10,498 bases of DNA from NCBI GenBank assembly GCA_946186175.1, contig CAMHMG010000104.1, forward strand, positions 1 through 10,498. Direction: 5' to 3'. Below the pieces are notes generated by a model, which made no database searches, was not told where the DNA came from, and saw nothing but the letters and a program-made list of their open reading frames with translations. This DNA is from an uncultured Clostridia bacterium (GTDB lineage Bacteria; Bacillota; Clostridia; Lachnospirales; Lachnospiraceae). The position numbers and the translations under genes are program-made. The number at the start of each line of letters is the position of its first letter. Position 1 is the first letter of the stretch. Positions 1-6,743 of this stretch are shown piece after piece.

Positions 1-1
1 A

Positions 2-2695
2 AGTACGACAACGACACCAGGTACGACAACAGATACCAGCACGACAACCACACCAAGTACAACAACAGATACCAGCACGACAACCACACCAAGTACAACA
101 ACAGATACCAGCACAACAACCACACCAGGTACAACAACAGATACCAGTACGACAACGACTCCGGGTACGACAACAGATACAGGAACAACAACGACACCAG
201 GAACATCAACAGATACAGGTACGACAACAGATGATGGAGATAACACGGGGAATACAGACAATGGTTCTAATGATAATAATCCACCTACTCCTCCTGATGG
301 AGGACAGGGCGGATCGACAGACAACCAGAATTCTTCTGCTGATACAGAGGCTGCAAGCCAGACTACAATTGATAATTCTGCAAGCGCAGCAGATAAGGCT
401 AAGGAGGATGCATCGGAAGCAGATGTTTCAGCAAAAGAGGCAGTGGAGAGCATATCAACAGATAATGCAGATTCGACTTCAGTTGATTTGACAAATTTGG
501 ACAAGATAGATGTTGAAGGTATATCATATGTAACAGCAGAAACTAAAGAGGATGCAGAGGGGAATACTACTGTCACAGAGCTTGCAGTCCCTCAATTGCA
601 GATAACAAAGGCAGGAAATTATACATTGTCAGGAGAGGTTACCAATACTGAGATTGTCAATTCCGCAAAGGATACAGTTACATTGACATTAGATGGCGTG
701 ACGATTGATAATTCCGGTTCCGCATCAGGTAATGCAGTCATAACAGACAGCAGCACAAATGGACTTAATATTGTATTAAGTGGCGAGAATATAATTACAG
801 GTCCCGATAGCAATAACGGTGCATCAGTCTCAAGCGCAGTTATATATTCTGATAATAAGAAAGAAACTATAACTATTACAGGAAACGGATCTCTTACTGT
901 TAATGATGGTGATGATAAGGATGTTGAGTATAGTAGTGATCCTTCCGATGGAATCGCCACAAAGGGAGCACTTGTCATTTCCACAACAGGAACGATAACG
1001 GTCAACTCTAACGGTGATTGTCTTAAGGGAACTAATGGTGGAGTAACTGTTTTGGACGGTACACTTAACCTTACTTCAAATCAGGGAGATGGAATCAAAT
1101 CCAAGAGCAAATATGTAACCATATCAGGTGGAACTGTCAATTGTAATTACACAGCGGGTGATGGTATCAATTCCAAGAATGGCACAGTATATATTACAGG
1201 TGGCGAAGTTAATGTAGGTAATTGCTATGGGGATGGAATTCAGGCAGAGGATGTTGTGATCACAGATGGTGATATTACTATTGCCACAACCTATGAGTAT
1301 GCAAATACCAATTTCTATACTACCAACGCTGTAAGTGGTTCTTCATATAATTATATTAATGAGGATAACAGCTCTTCAACAAAGACAGAAACTGTTAATT
1401 ACGATACAGGAAGTCATAAGGGAATTAAGGCAGGTACAAAGGCGAAAACAGAAATTTATACTACAGTTGAAGAAGGTAGTGAAATTACGGCAGGAGCTGA
1501 GAATGTCAGTGAAGCAAGTGGCGGAATTACAATTACAGGCGGTAATATTACAATTGATACCACTGCAACCGGAATCAAAGCTAACGGAACAGTAATGGCA
1601 AACGGAACAAAACAGGCAACAGTAAGTGCATTAAATGGTTCGGCTGGTGATACTAAGACTATTATCGGTTCACCGGAGGATGGAATTCACAGTAATAATA
1701 CATTGAATATCACAGGAGGTACTATTACAGTGAGAGCCGCTGATGACGGACTTACAGCTGTTAATGAACTTAATATCTTAGATTCAGCTAATATAACTGT
1801 TGAAACAGCATACGAAGGTATTGAGGCAGGAACAATAGTTATCGGAAAGTCAACCGATTCTACTGCTGAGCCGGTTGTATCGGTTAAGTCTAATGATGAT
1901 GGAGTTAATGCCGCAAAGAAGGCAAATCTTGTGTATACCTATGAGGATGAAACAGAAGAAAAATATACAAAGGTATCCTCTGCAACAGCGGGTAATACAT
2001 TTACAGTAACAGCAGGAGAGATTACGATCAAGATTGATGATACGGATACACACAGTGTTTCACTTAAAAACTCATCAGATGAGAGTGCAACAACATACAG
2101 TTTCAGTGCAGACGGTGACGCGGTTGACTGTAATGGTTCCTTCTACGCACTTGGCGGTGAAATATTGGTTGTAGGAGGTACATCAGGGGGAAATAGTGCA
2201 ATCGACTTTGATACTTCGTTTGAGATAGGTGAAGGTGTTGAACTTTTCGCAATAGGAACAGCTGATATGACAGAGGGTATCTCATCGGCAGCCCAGGCGT
2301 ATATTGAGTATGGAAGCAGATCCACAGGTGGAATGGGTATGGGAATGAATATGAACGGAGGCTCATCAAGTTCTACAATATCTAAGGGCAGTGAGATCAA
2401 GATTACTGACAGTGATGGAAATGCAATTTATACTTATCCGGCTGAGAAAAATGCAAGTTACATTCTTTATTCCTCTTCGGATCTTGTGAGTGGGAACAGC
2501 TATACGATCACTGCAGGAAGCCAGTCTCTCGGAGAGTTAACAGCTACTACAGAGGCTTCAACTTCTGCATCCGGTGGCATGGGAGGACCTGGCGGGAACC
2601 CACCCTCAGGCGGAAACGGTCCTTCCGGTGGAAACCCATTCTCAGGTGGAAACTCATCCTCAGGAAGCACACCTCCAACTCCACCTAACAATTAA
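2..2695 (+). CDS. Cell-surface carbohydrate-binding beta-helix protein (Cthe_2159/DUF4353-like), 5' partial
   Basis: The frame is open from base 2 to the TAA at 2693-2695, giving 897 visible residues; the start lies outside the window. The GTG at 443 is an ordinary Val codon inside the gene. Visible residues 2-77 are Thr-rich 12-residue repeats. A low-complexity acidic linker follows to about 165. From about 175 the protein resembles the Cthe_2159 family (carbohydrate-binding domain, PF14262), a calcium-stabilised parallel beta-helix that binds cellulose/pectin-like polymers. Turns such as SDGIATK, GDGIKSK, GDGINSK and GDGIQAE recur every 24 residues between about 315 and 416, with more degenerate copies to about 737 (HKGIKAG, EDGIHSN, DDGLTAV, DDGVNAA). 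A Met/Gly patch lies near 775-787. The tail (about 858-897) is Gly/Pro/Asn/Ser-rich and has no LPXTG motif, so the mode of surface attachment is not visible. Role inferred: extracellular polysaccharide binding or adhesion. Confidence 0.85.
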   Translation, partial: STTTTPGTTTDTSTTTTPSTTTDTSTTTTPSTTTDTSTTTTPGTTTDTSTTTTPGTTTDTGTTTTPGTSTDTGTTTDDGDNTGNTDNGSNDNNPPTPPDGGQGGSTDNQNSSADTEAASQTTIDNSASAADKAKEDASEADVSAKEAVESISTDNADSTSVDLTNLDKIDVEGISYVTAETKEDAEGNTTVTELAVPQLQITKAGNYTLSGEVTNTEIVNSAKDTVTLTLDGVTIDNSGSASGNAVITDSSTNGLNIVLSGENIITGPDSNNGASVSSAVIYSDNKKETITITGNGSLTVNDGDDKDVEYSSDPSDGIATKGALVISTTGTITVNSNGDCLKGTNGGVTVLDGTLNLTSNQGDGIKSKSKYVTISGGTVNCNYTAGDGINSKNGTVYITGGEVNVGNCYGDGIQAEDVVITDGDITIATTYEYANTNFYTTNAVSGSSYNYINEDNSSSTKTETVNYDTGSHKGIKAGTKAKTEIYTTVEEGSEITAGAENVSEASGGITITGGNITIDTTATGIKANGTVMANGTKQATVSALNGSAGDTKTIIGSPEDGIHSNNTLNITGGTITVRAADDGLTAVNELNILDSANITVETAYEGIEAGTIVIGKSTDSTAEPVVSVKSNDDGVNAAKKANLVYTYEDETEEKYTKVSSATAGNTFTVTAGEITIKIDDTDTHSVSLKNSSDESATTYSFSADGDAVDCNGSFYALGGEILVVGGTSGGNSAIDFDTSFEIGEGVELFAIGTADMTEGISSAAQAYIEYGSRSTGGMGMGMNMNGGSSSSTISKGSEIKITDSDGNAIYTYPAEKNASYILYSSSDLVSGNSYTITAGSQSLGELTATTEASTSASGGMGGPGGNPPSGGNGPSGGNPFSGGNSSSGSTPPTPPNN
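5..232 (+). repeat. 36-bp tandem repeat encoding a Thr-rich 12-residue linker
   Basis: Six consecutive 36-bp units start at 5, 41, 77, 113, 149 and 185, followed by a partial unit to about 232. Each encodes the 12-residue pattern TTTTP(G/S)TTTDT(S/G). The units at 41-76 and 77-112 are identical; the outer ones differ mostly at third codon positions. The array probably continues upstream of the window. Because the unit length is a multiple of three, gain or loss of copies would change linker length without shifting frame. Confidence 0.93.
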
Positions 2696-2731
2696 TATAT
2701 CCTTTTATAATATATCTTGATATCTACCAAA

Positions 2732-2768
2732 AGAAAAGTACATGGAAAATCCATCCATGTACTTTTCT
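2732..2768. terminator. Bidirectional Rho-independent terminator between convergent genes
   Basis: A perfect 15-bp stem (2732-2746 with 2754-2768) closes a 7-nt loop. It lies between the stop of the surface-protein gene (2695) and the stop of the opposing L,D-transpeptidase gene (2775). The stem base is A/T-rich, giving U-rich 3' flanks in both directions (ACTTTTCT on plus; CTTTTCTTTTGG on minus), so one hairpin can serve both transcripts. Confidence 0.85.
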
Positions 2769-2774
2769 GCATTT

Positions 2775-3812
2775 TCATCTGATTGAATGAGAACACCCAT
2801 GTTTTCTACATTTGTTTTTCGCTGTAGGATCTGTCGGGTCCCACTTATGCCACTTGGGAAGCTTTTGTAACTTTGGCTTTCCAAACGGTCCGGCTTTTTT
2901 ACGCCTGTATATTACAACCTTTGTCCCTCCCGGGCAATTATCATATATCCATTTTACCGCAACACACTGAAGTCTCACACATCCATGGGATGCTGCCGTT
3001 CCAAGCTTATTGTATTCTTTGACATCAAGCGAATTATTGTTTCCATATGATTTATAGGGCGTTGTGTGAAACAAAATATTTCCATGTATAACTGCTGTCC
3101 ACTGACTGTATGAATTATAGAATAACGTTCTGTAACGGTATTTTGTTCCCAAACGAAAAGTACCCGATGCAGTATGATCTGAGGGTGAACATAAGAAAGA
3201 TTTAACCGGTATTGTATATCCTTTTCTTCCGTCCTTTGCATAGATTGTCATGACACATTTTAAAGTATTAACCTTGAGCATATATTGGGTTTTTTTAGGA
3301 AGAAAATGTTCAACATCCTTAATCACCTTTCCATCCGCATCATAATAGAATTTAAGACCTTTTTTGTATTTTGTTTTTATTTTTAATTTCTTGGTAAAGC
3401 CATTATCATCATAGGTGCCTTTGATAATTGCTCCTGTCTTTTTATCCTTCTTATATGCCTGTACCACAAGATGATATGTATGTCCATACTCAAGACCTTT
3501 CACAACAAAACTATTGTTGAAATTGTCTTTGATCGTTGTAAGCTTCGTAAGATTTCCATCCTCTGAAATATCATATACATAATATCCGCTTGCATCTTTG
3601 ACCTTTTTGATGGTCACTATAAATGAAGTCTTAGAACGTATAGTAACCTTTTTGATGCTTGTTTCTCCAATACTTTGCGAGGGGTAGTCAGTATGAAGAT
3701 CGGATGCCGACAATGTCTTTCCCGGCAATAATAAAACAATCAATGAAACTACTGTAAATATTGCCGCTATAACTATACCCGATTTTCTCTTATACTCATG
3801 GTGATTATTCAT
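2775..3812 (-). CDS. Secreted L,D-transpeptidase (YkuD family) with FN3-like domain
   Basis: A 345-residue protein. Residues 1-36 form a basic N-terminus and a hydrophobic stretch, a signal peptide or membrane anchor. Residues 52-148 look like a fibronectin type III domain (YYVYDISEDG ... LEYGHTYHLVVQAY). Residues 175-303 are the YkuD catalytic domain, with the active-site motif SHGCVRL at 275-281 (Cys278 nucleophile, His276, Arg280) and an upstream HGNILFHT segment containing a conserved His. The family forms 3-3 peptidoglycan cross-links or attaches proteins to the wall, outside the membrane. The last 40 residues are Lys-, Cys- and His-rich (ending near CRKHGCSHSIR), which is unusual for the family. 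GAGG at 3818-3821 lies 5 nt before the ATG. The gene follows the antiporter gene by 91 bp with no clear terminator between, so co-transcription is possible. Confidence 0.9.
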   Translation of the reverse strand: MNNHHEYKRKSGIVIAAIFTVVSLIVLLLPGKTLSASDLHTDYPSQSIGETSIKKVTIRSKTSFIVTIKKVKDASGYYVYDISEDGNLTKLTTIKDNFNNSFVVKGLEYGHTYHLVVQAYKKDKKTGAIIKGTYDDNGFTKKLKIKTKYKKGLKFYYDADGKVIKDVEHFLPKKTQYMLKVNTLKCVMTIYAKDGRKGYTIPVKSFLCSPSDHTASGTFRLGTKYRYRTLFYNSYSQWTAVIHGNILFHTTPYKSYGNNNSLDVKEYNKLGTAASHGCVRLQCVAVKWIYDNCPGGTKVVIYRRKKAGPFGKPKLQKLPKWHKWDPTDPTAKNKCRKHGCSHSIR

Positions 3813-3903
3813 TTCAACCTCATTATAATAATTCGTATCTATTCAGCTATGCTTAATAGAAATACGACATCCTCTTTGTTGTTTTAATATCATTGTACAA
3901 AGT

Positions 3904-5067
3904 CTATGCAATTTCCTTAGCTGCCTTAAGAGTAGTCTTCGTTATCAATGGTCCAAGAAGCTCATAAATAACTATTCCACAGAGCACAACAGTCTGAATC
4001 GTGTTACCATACTTAGGAAGCGTTCCCTTTGCAACCGTCACGAGGCCAATTGCAACTCCTTCCTGAGGAATAAGAGTAAGTCCCAGATATTTTTTCACGA
4101 CAGACGGTGCCTTAGAGATAACAGCACCGATATAAGCGCCAAGCATTTTCCCAAGAACCCTTACAATAACATACACCGCTCCCACAAGACCTATCTTAGG
4201 TATTATAGTTATATCAAGCGAAGCACCTGACAGAATAAAGAACATCATATAAAATGGCGGTGTGATTCTGTCTAACGGTTCAAATATCTTATCTGTATAC
4301 CTTGAAGTGTTAGCAAAAACTGCACTCATCATCATACATGCAAGAAGTGATGATAAGCCTGTCATGTTACATACACCTATACAGAGAAAGGTCATTCCAA
4401 CCGTAACTGCAAGACGATTCCCCCGGCCGGTATAAAGTCTTACTAGCTGAGTCATAATAAACCCAAGTATCGCGCCAAATATCAATGCACCAAATATCTC
4501 AACAAGTGGCATTAACATTGCCTTTGCAGAAAATGATCCTGAGCTGATAACTTTAATTATCGCCATTGAAATTCCAAAGCTCATAAGAGCCACAGCGTCA
4601 TCCATTGCAACTACAGGAAGCAAAGTGTTCGTCACCGGTCCCTTTGACTTATACTGCTTGACGATCATAAGAGTTGAAGCCGCTGCCGTTGCAGATGCTA
4701 TGGCACCAAGCGCAAGTGCAAGCGGAGTGTCATAACCCAGCACCAATAATGTTATGTCAACCAAAATTGTAGCTGTTAAGCCTTCAAGTACCGCTATGAC
4801 CACAGGTGACTTTCCCACTTTCCTGAGATATTTAATAGAAAATTCCGCTCCTATTGAAAAAGCAATGAATCCAAGCGCCATGTCTGAAACAATCGAAAAA
4901 TGTGATATTACATCCTGATCTAAAATATTCAGACAATGTGGTCCAATCAATATTCCCATCACCAGATATCCCGTAACGTTCGGCATATGCATCTGCTTAA
5001 CGATCTTTCCGGCAATAAGAGCACCTGCCAGAAAAATCGATATATATATAAGATCATTTAAATGCAT
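3904..5067 (-). CDS. Cation:proton antiporter, CPA2-like membrane domain only
   Basis: A 387-residue polytopic membrane protein of the sodium/hydrogen exchanger family (PF00999). It has an early Gly-rich helix with VTGYLVMGILIGPH (residues 31-44), a helix-breaking segment SATAAAST (125-132) and a DD pair in AMDDAVAL (Asp156, Asp157), the ion-binding pair typical of electrogenic Na+/H+ antiporters such as NapA. It ends after the last helix (YELLGPLITK) and lacks the cytosolic RCK/TrkA-N domain that many Kef-type relatives carry. The chosen start is the ATG at 5067, with GGTGG about 6 nt upstream; a TTG at 5097 would add 10 residues but sits deeper inside the preceding gene. It overlaps the PII-like gene by 14 nt, implying translational coupling. 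The exact ion (Na+ or K+) cannot be read from sequence. Confidence 0.88.
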   Translation of the reverse strand: MHLNDLIYISIFLAGALIAGKIVKQMHMPNVTGYLVMGILIGPHCLNILDQDVISHFSIVSDMALGFIAFSIGAEFSIKYLRKVGKSPVVIAVLEGLTATILVDITLLVLGYDTPLALALGAIASATAAASTLMIVKQYKSKGPVTNTLLPVVAMDDAVALMSFGISMAIIKVISSGSFSAKAMLMPLVEIFGALIFGAILGFIMTQLVRLYTGRGNRLAVTVGMTFLCIGVCNMTGLSSLLACMMMSAVFANTSRYTDKIFEPLDRITPPFYMMFFILSGASLDITIIPKIGLVGAVYVIVRVLGKMLGAYIGAVISKAPSVVKKYLGLTLIPQEGVAIGLVTVAKGTLPKYGNTIQTVVLCGIVIYELLGPLITKTTLKAAKEIA

Positions 5068-5407
5068 CACTGCCACCAATCCCTTCTGCCGAATCAATAG
5101 GAAGCGTAAACATTATTCCGGTATTAGGTGATGTAAAATCGCCCAGTATATTGTGGATGGTATGTTTTGTCTTAGCAATCTCTTCATCCTTTAGAACAAA
5201 AAGAAGCATCTTATTCTCCTCCTTATCCTCCTCTTCCATTATATGACGAAGCATTCCAAACATGGGGAGATCCTCATAATTCTCTATAATGCTCTTCATT
5301 CCGGTCGTATTAACAATCGTACATCCGCTTACTCCCTGTTCAGCAAGCTCTCTTAACAATTCGTTGATTCCGTTTCCTCTTGTAAGGATTAAAACCAGTA
5401 AATGCAT
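5054..5407 (-). CDS. PII-like small signalling protein paired with the antiporter
   Basis: A 117-residue soluble protein laid out like a PII/GlnB-fold subunit: beta strand HLLVLIL, helix NELLRELAEQGVSGCTIV (matching the PII pattern of a helix followed by a strand at a ...GVxGxTV... position), a variable acidic loop region (about 36-66), strand KMLLFVLKD, helix EEIAKTKHTIHNILG and a final strand GIMFTLPIDSAEGIGG resembling the PII C-terminus (KIFVLPVEQA). Classical nucleotide-binding residues (TGxxGDGKIFV) are reduced to TSPNTGIMF, so any ligand is uncertain. The ATG at 5407 is preferred because AAGGAG (5416-5421) lies 8 nt upstream; the GTG at 5425 is upstream of that site. It is the first partner of an overlapping pair with the antiporter, and a gating or sensing subunit is the natural inference. 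Confidence 0.75.
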   Translation of the reverse strand: MHLLVLILTRGNGINELLRELAEQGVSGCTIVNTTGMKSIIENYEDLPMFGMLRHIMEEEDKEENKMLLFVLKDEEIAKTKHTIHNILGDFTSPNTGIMFTLPIDSAEGIGGSDAFK

Positions 5408-5415
5408 ATCTATAG

Positions 5416-5421
5416 CTCCTT
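5416..5421 (-). promoter_or_regulatory. Ribosome binding site fixing the start of the PII-like gene
   Basis: AAGGAG on the minus strand sits 8 nt before the ATG at 5407. An in-frame GTG at 5425 lies upstream of this site, so it is not the likely start. Confidence 0.8.
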
Positions 5422-5476
5422 TCACTATTTCCAGACGTTTGCGAAACTCATTATTTTCTTTTTTGAGTTGTGCATA

Positions 5477-6256
5477 TTATATAGATCCATTACAGACACG
5501 CTTTCGCTCTGCCACATTCTCTTTGACGAATTGGATCATTTTCTTAGTTACATATTTATCATCACTTCCATGGAATCCATGTCCCGCATCATCAATCTTA
5601 ATAAGTTTTGCCGAAGGAAATTTCTCAACTGCCATCTCAGAGTATGAAATCGGAACCAATCTATCCGAAGTACCATGAAGAATCAAGACATTCCCTTCAT
5701 AATCAGGCATCATGTCATAAATATTAAATGACATTGCATCCTCATTATATTTTCTTCCTATCTTCATTCCCATCATATCCATTGTATCAGGAATATCATC
5801 TGGGTCCGGAGTTCTTTTCCATGCATCATCATGTATAACAAATGCAGGATATAACGCCATAAGTCCTTTAAGTTCTTCACTTCTTTTACTGGCAACATAG
5901 GAAGCAACAAATCCTCCCTGACTTTCTCCCATAAGGAATATATTATCTTTGTCGACCTGCGGAAGTTCTTCTATTCCATCAAGAACACTATCAAGATCAG
6001 AGGCTTCTGTAAGAACCGACATCTCCTCAACATCTCCATCACTTCGGCTCTGATTACTGCCACCAATAAAATCAAATGCATATGCACCTATTCCATGTCT
6101 GGCAAAGGCATTCGCATAATTCTCAACATCCGAGCAAGCCTCTCCGTATCCATGACCGATTATAACAATAGGATAGTTCTCATTATCCCTAGTTTCCGGT
6201 TCATAGAGTTTGCCATATATCTTCTTACCATCTCTTTCAAATATAGTCTCTTTCAT
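5477..6256 (-). CDS. Alpha/beta hydrolase, esterase-like
   Basis: A 259-residue serine hydrolase with no signal peptide, so probably cytoplasmic. GHGYG at 34-38 is the oxyanion-hole segment. GESQGG at 110-115 is the nucleophile elbow (Ser112). Asp198 in HGTSDRLVP and His226 in AGHGFHG complete a catalytic triad. A small lid region (about 140-180, including PDPDDIPD) recalls the insertion of the Butyrivibrio feruloyl esterase Est1E, so a carboxyl- or cinnamoyl-esterase activity is possible; the substrate cannot be assigned. The start is the ATG at 6256, the only Met before residue 79; AAGGGA lies only 2 nt upstream, a short spacing. The PII-like gene follows 69 bp downstream on the same strand without a clear terminator, so the four minus-strand genes may form one transcript. 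Confidence 0.87.
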   Translation of the reverse strand: MKETIFERDGKKIYGKLYEPETRDNENYPIVIIGHGYGEACSDVENYANAFARHGIGAYAFDFIGGSNQSRSDGDVEEMSVLTEASDLDSVLDGIEELPQVDKDNIFLMGESQGGFVASYVASKRSEELKGLMALYPAFVIHDDAWKRTPDPDDIPDTMDMMGMKIGRKYNEDAMSFNIYDMMPDYEGNVLILHGTSDRLVPISYSEMAVEKFPSAKLIKIDDAGHGFHGSDDKYVTKKMIQFVKENVAERKRVCNGSI

Positions 6257-6374
6257 AATCCCTTATAAATCCTCTATTAAAAATCAATTCTTAGGCAATT
6301 ATTATAATATTGGTGTTCCCATAAATCCTGTAAGAAATATAGTAACACTAATATTCTCTCGTTATCCTTCGGAT

Positions 6375-6403
6375 ATAATACTCTTGATATCAAAAAAAAG
6401 CAA
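6375..6403 (-). promoter_or_regulatory. Candidate sigma-70-type promoter for the hydrolase gene (and possible operon)
   Basis: Minus-strand TTGCTT (plus 6398-6403), a 17-nt spacer, then TATTAT (plus 6375-6380). Transcription would start near 6368 and leave a leader of roughly 110 nt before the hydrolase ATG at 6256. I see no strong structure in that leader. The position directly opposite the symporter promoter supports the call. Confidence 0.55.
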
Positions 6404-6441
6404 GTCTTCAATACATATGAAATTTTATCTTTTTTACTTGC
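6400..6441. promoter_or_regulatory. Inverted repeat overlapping both divergent -35 boxes
   Basis: GCAAGT (6400-6405) and ACTTGC (6436-6441) form inverted arms 30 bp apart. Each arm overlaps the -35 box of one divergent promoter, and the flanking A and T runs extend the symmetry. It may be an operator or simply the result of two similar -35 regions. Confidence 0.35.
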
Positions 6442-6466
6442 ATTTTATTGTTTTTTTCTATATACT
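6438..6466 (+). promoter_or_regulatory. Candidate sigma-70-type promoter for the AGCS symporter
   Basis: TTGCAT (6438-6443), a 17-nt T-rich spacer, then TATACT (6461-6466). A start near 6473 would give a leader of about 270 nt, exactly the stretch holding the two RNA structures described below. Confidence 0.65.
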
Positions 6467-6482
6467 AGACAAGATTAAACGC

Positions 6483-6522
6483 AATGGAGTGGTTACAATT
6501 TACACAACCACTCTATTATTTT
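6483..6522 (+). terminator. Leader stem-loop with U-rich tail, possible attenuator
   Basis: A 12-bp stem with one G-U pair (6483-6494 and 6506-6517) closes an 11-nt loop and is followed by a T-rich stretch (about 6515-6527, ATTATTTTGTTAT). It lies only about 10 nt downstream of the predicted start of the symporter transcript. The tail is interrupted, so efficient termination is uncertain. It could be an attenuator, a weak terminator or simply the first leader helix. Confidence 0.4.
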
Positions 6523-6533
6523 GTTATAACAAA

Positions 6534-6726
6534 GTTGCTATTCACAGAAGATATAAGAAAAGGTAAGTGCTTCAATGTGCTTGCACAATTGAACACTTAG
6601 CTTTACTTATATCGTAACTGCGAAGCAGAAACTCCACACACAGCCACAAACATAAGCAACTTCAGTTGCGAAATATGCTTTAGCAGGTTGTTTGTGGCTT
6701 GTCAGTGGAGTACTGTGAATAGTTAC
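6534..6726 (+). promoter_or_regulatory. Candidate structured leader RNA (multi-helix junction) upstream of the AGCS symporter
   Basis: Nested complementary arms suggest one compact fold. P1 is CTATTCACAG (6538-6547) paired with CTGTGAATAG (6713-6722), 10 bp perfect. P2 is a long hairpin 6550-6613 with 27 pairs, two mismatches, two bulges and a CTTG loop. P3 is CTGC/GCAG with a GAA loop (6618-6628). P4 is ACTCCAC (6631-6637) with GTGGAGT (6705-6711), continued by AGCCACAAAC (6642-6651) with GTTTGTGGCT (6690-6699), and capped by small hairpins at 6656-6669 and 6676-6685. Joining segments at the junction are 1-4 nt. P1 ends 9 nt before the AGGAGG at 6732. It matches no riboswitch consensus I know: no glycine-riboswitch or T-box core is visible. 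A palindromic mobile repeat is the main alternative. Confidence 0.55.
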
Positions 6727-6743
6727 ATAACAGGAGGTATGAT

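Noticed and set aside
5..232. CRISPR array
   Set aside because: The repeats are contiguous without spacers and are in frame within a coding region.
619..1005. Minus-strand open frame inside the surface-protein gene
   Set aside because: Antisense shadow caused by repetitive Thr/Val codons; no ribosome site or recognisable domain.
443..2695. Separate gene starting at GTG 443
   Set aside because: The same frame stays open to base 2 and encodes a continuous linker, and no ribosome site precedes 443.
5068..5097. TTG 5097 as antiporter start
   Set aside because: TTG is rare and has no ribosome site; ATG 5067 begins right before the first membrane helix.
5408..5476. Terminator or promoter between the hydrolase and PII-like genes
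   Set aside because: Only a weak 6-bp AACTCA/TGAGTT stem without a U-run, and a TATAAT string without a credible -35 box.
6210..6566. Plus-strand open frame of 118 codons across the divergent promoter region
   Set aside because: Overlaps the hydrolase gene antisense, both promoters and the leader hairpin; AT-rich composition without protein-like pattern.
6473..6743. Glycine riboswitch or T-box in the AGCS leader
   Set aside because: Neither the glycine aptamer core motifs nor the T-box AGGGTGGNACCGCG-type sequence can be seen on the plus strand.
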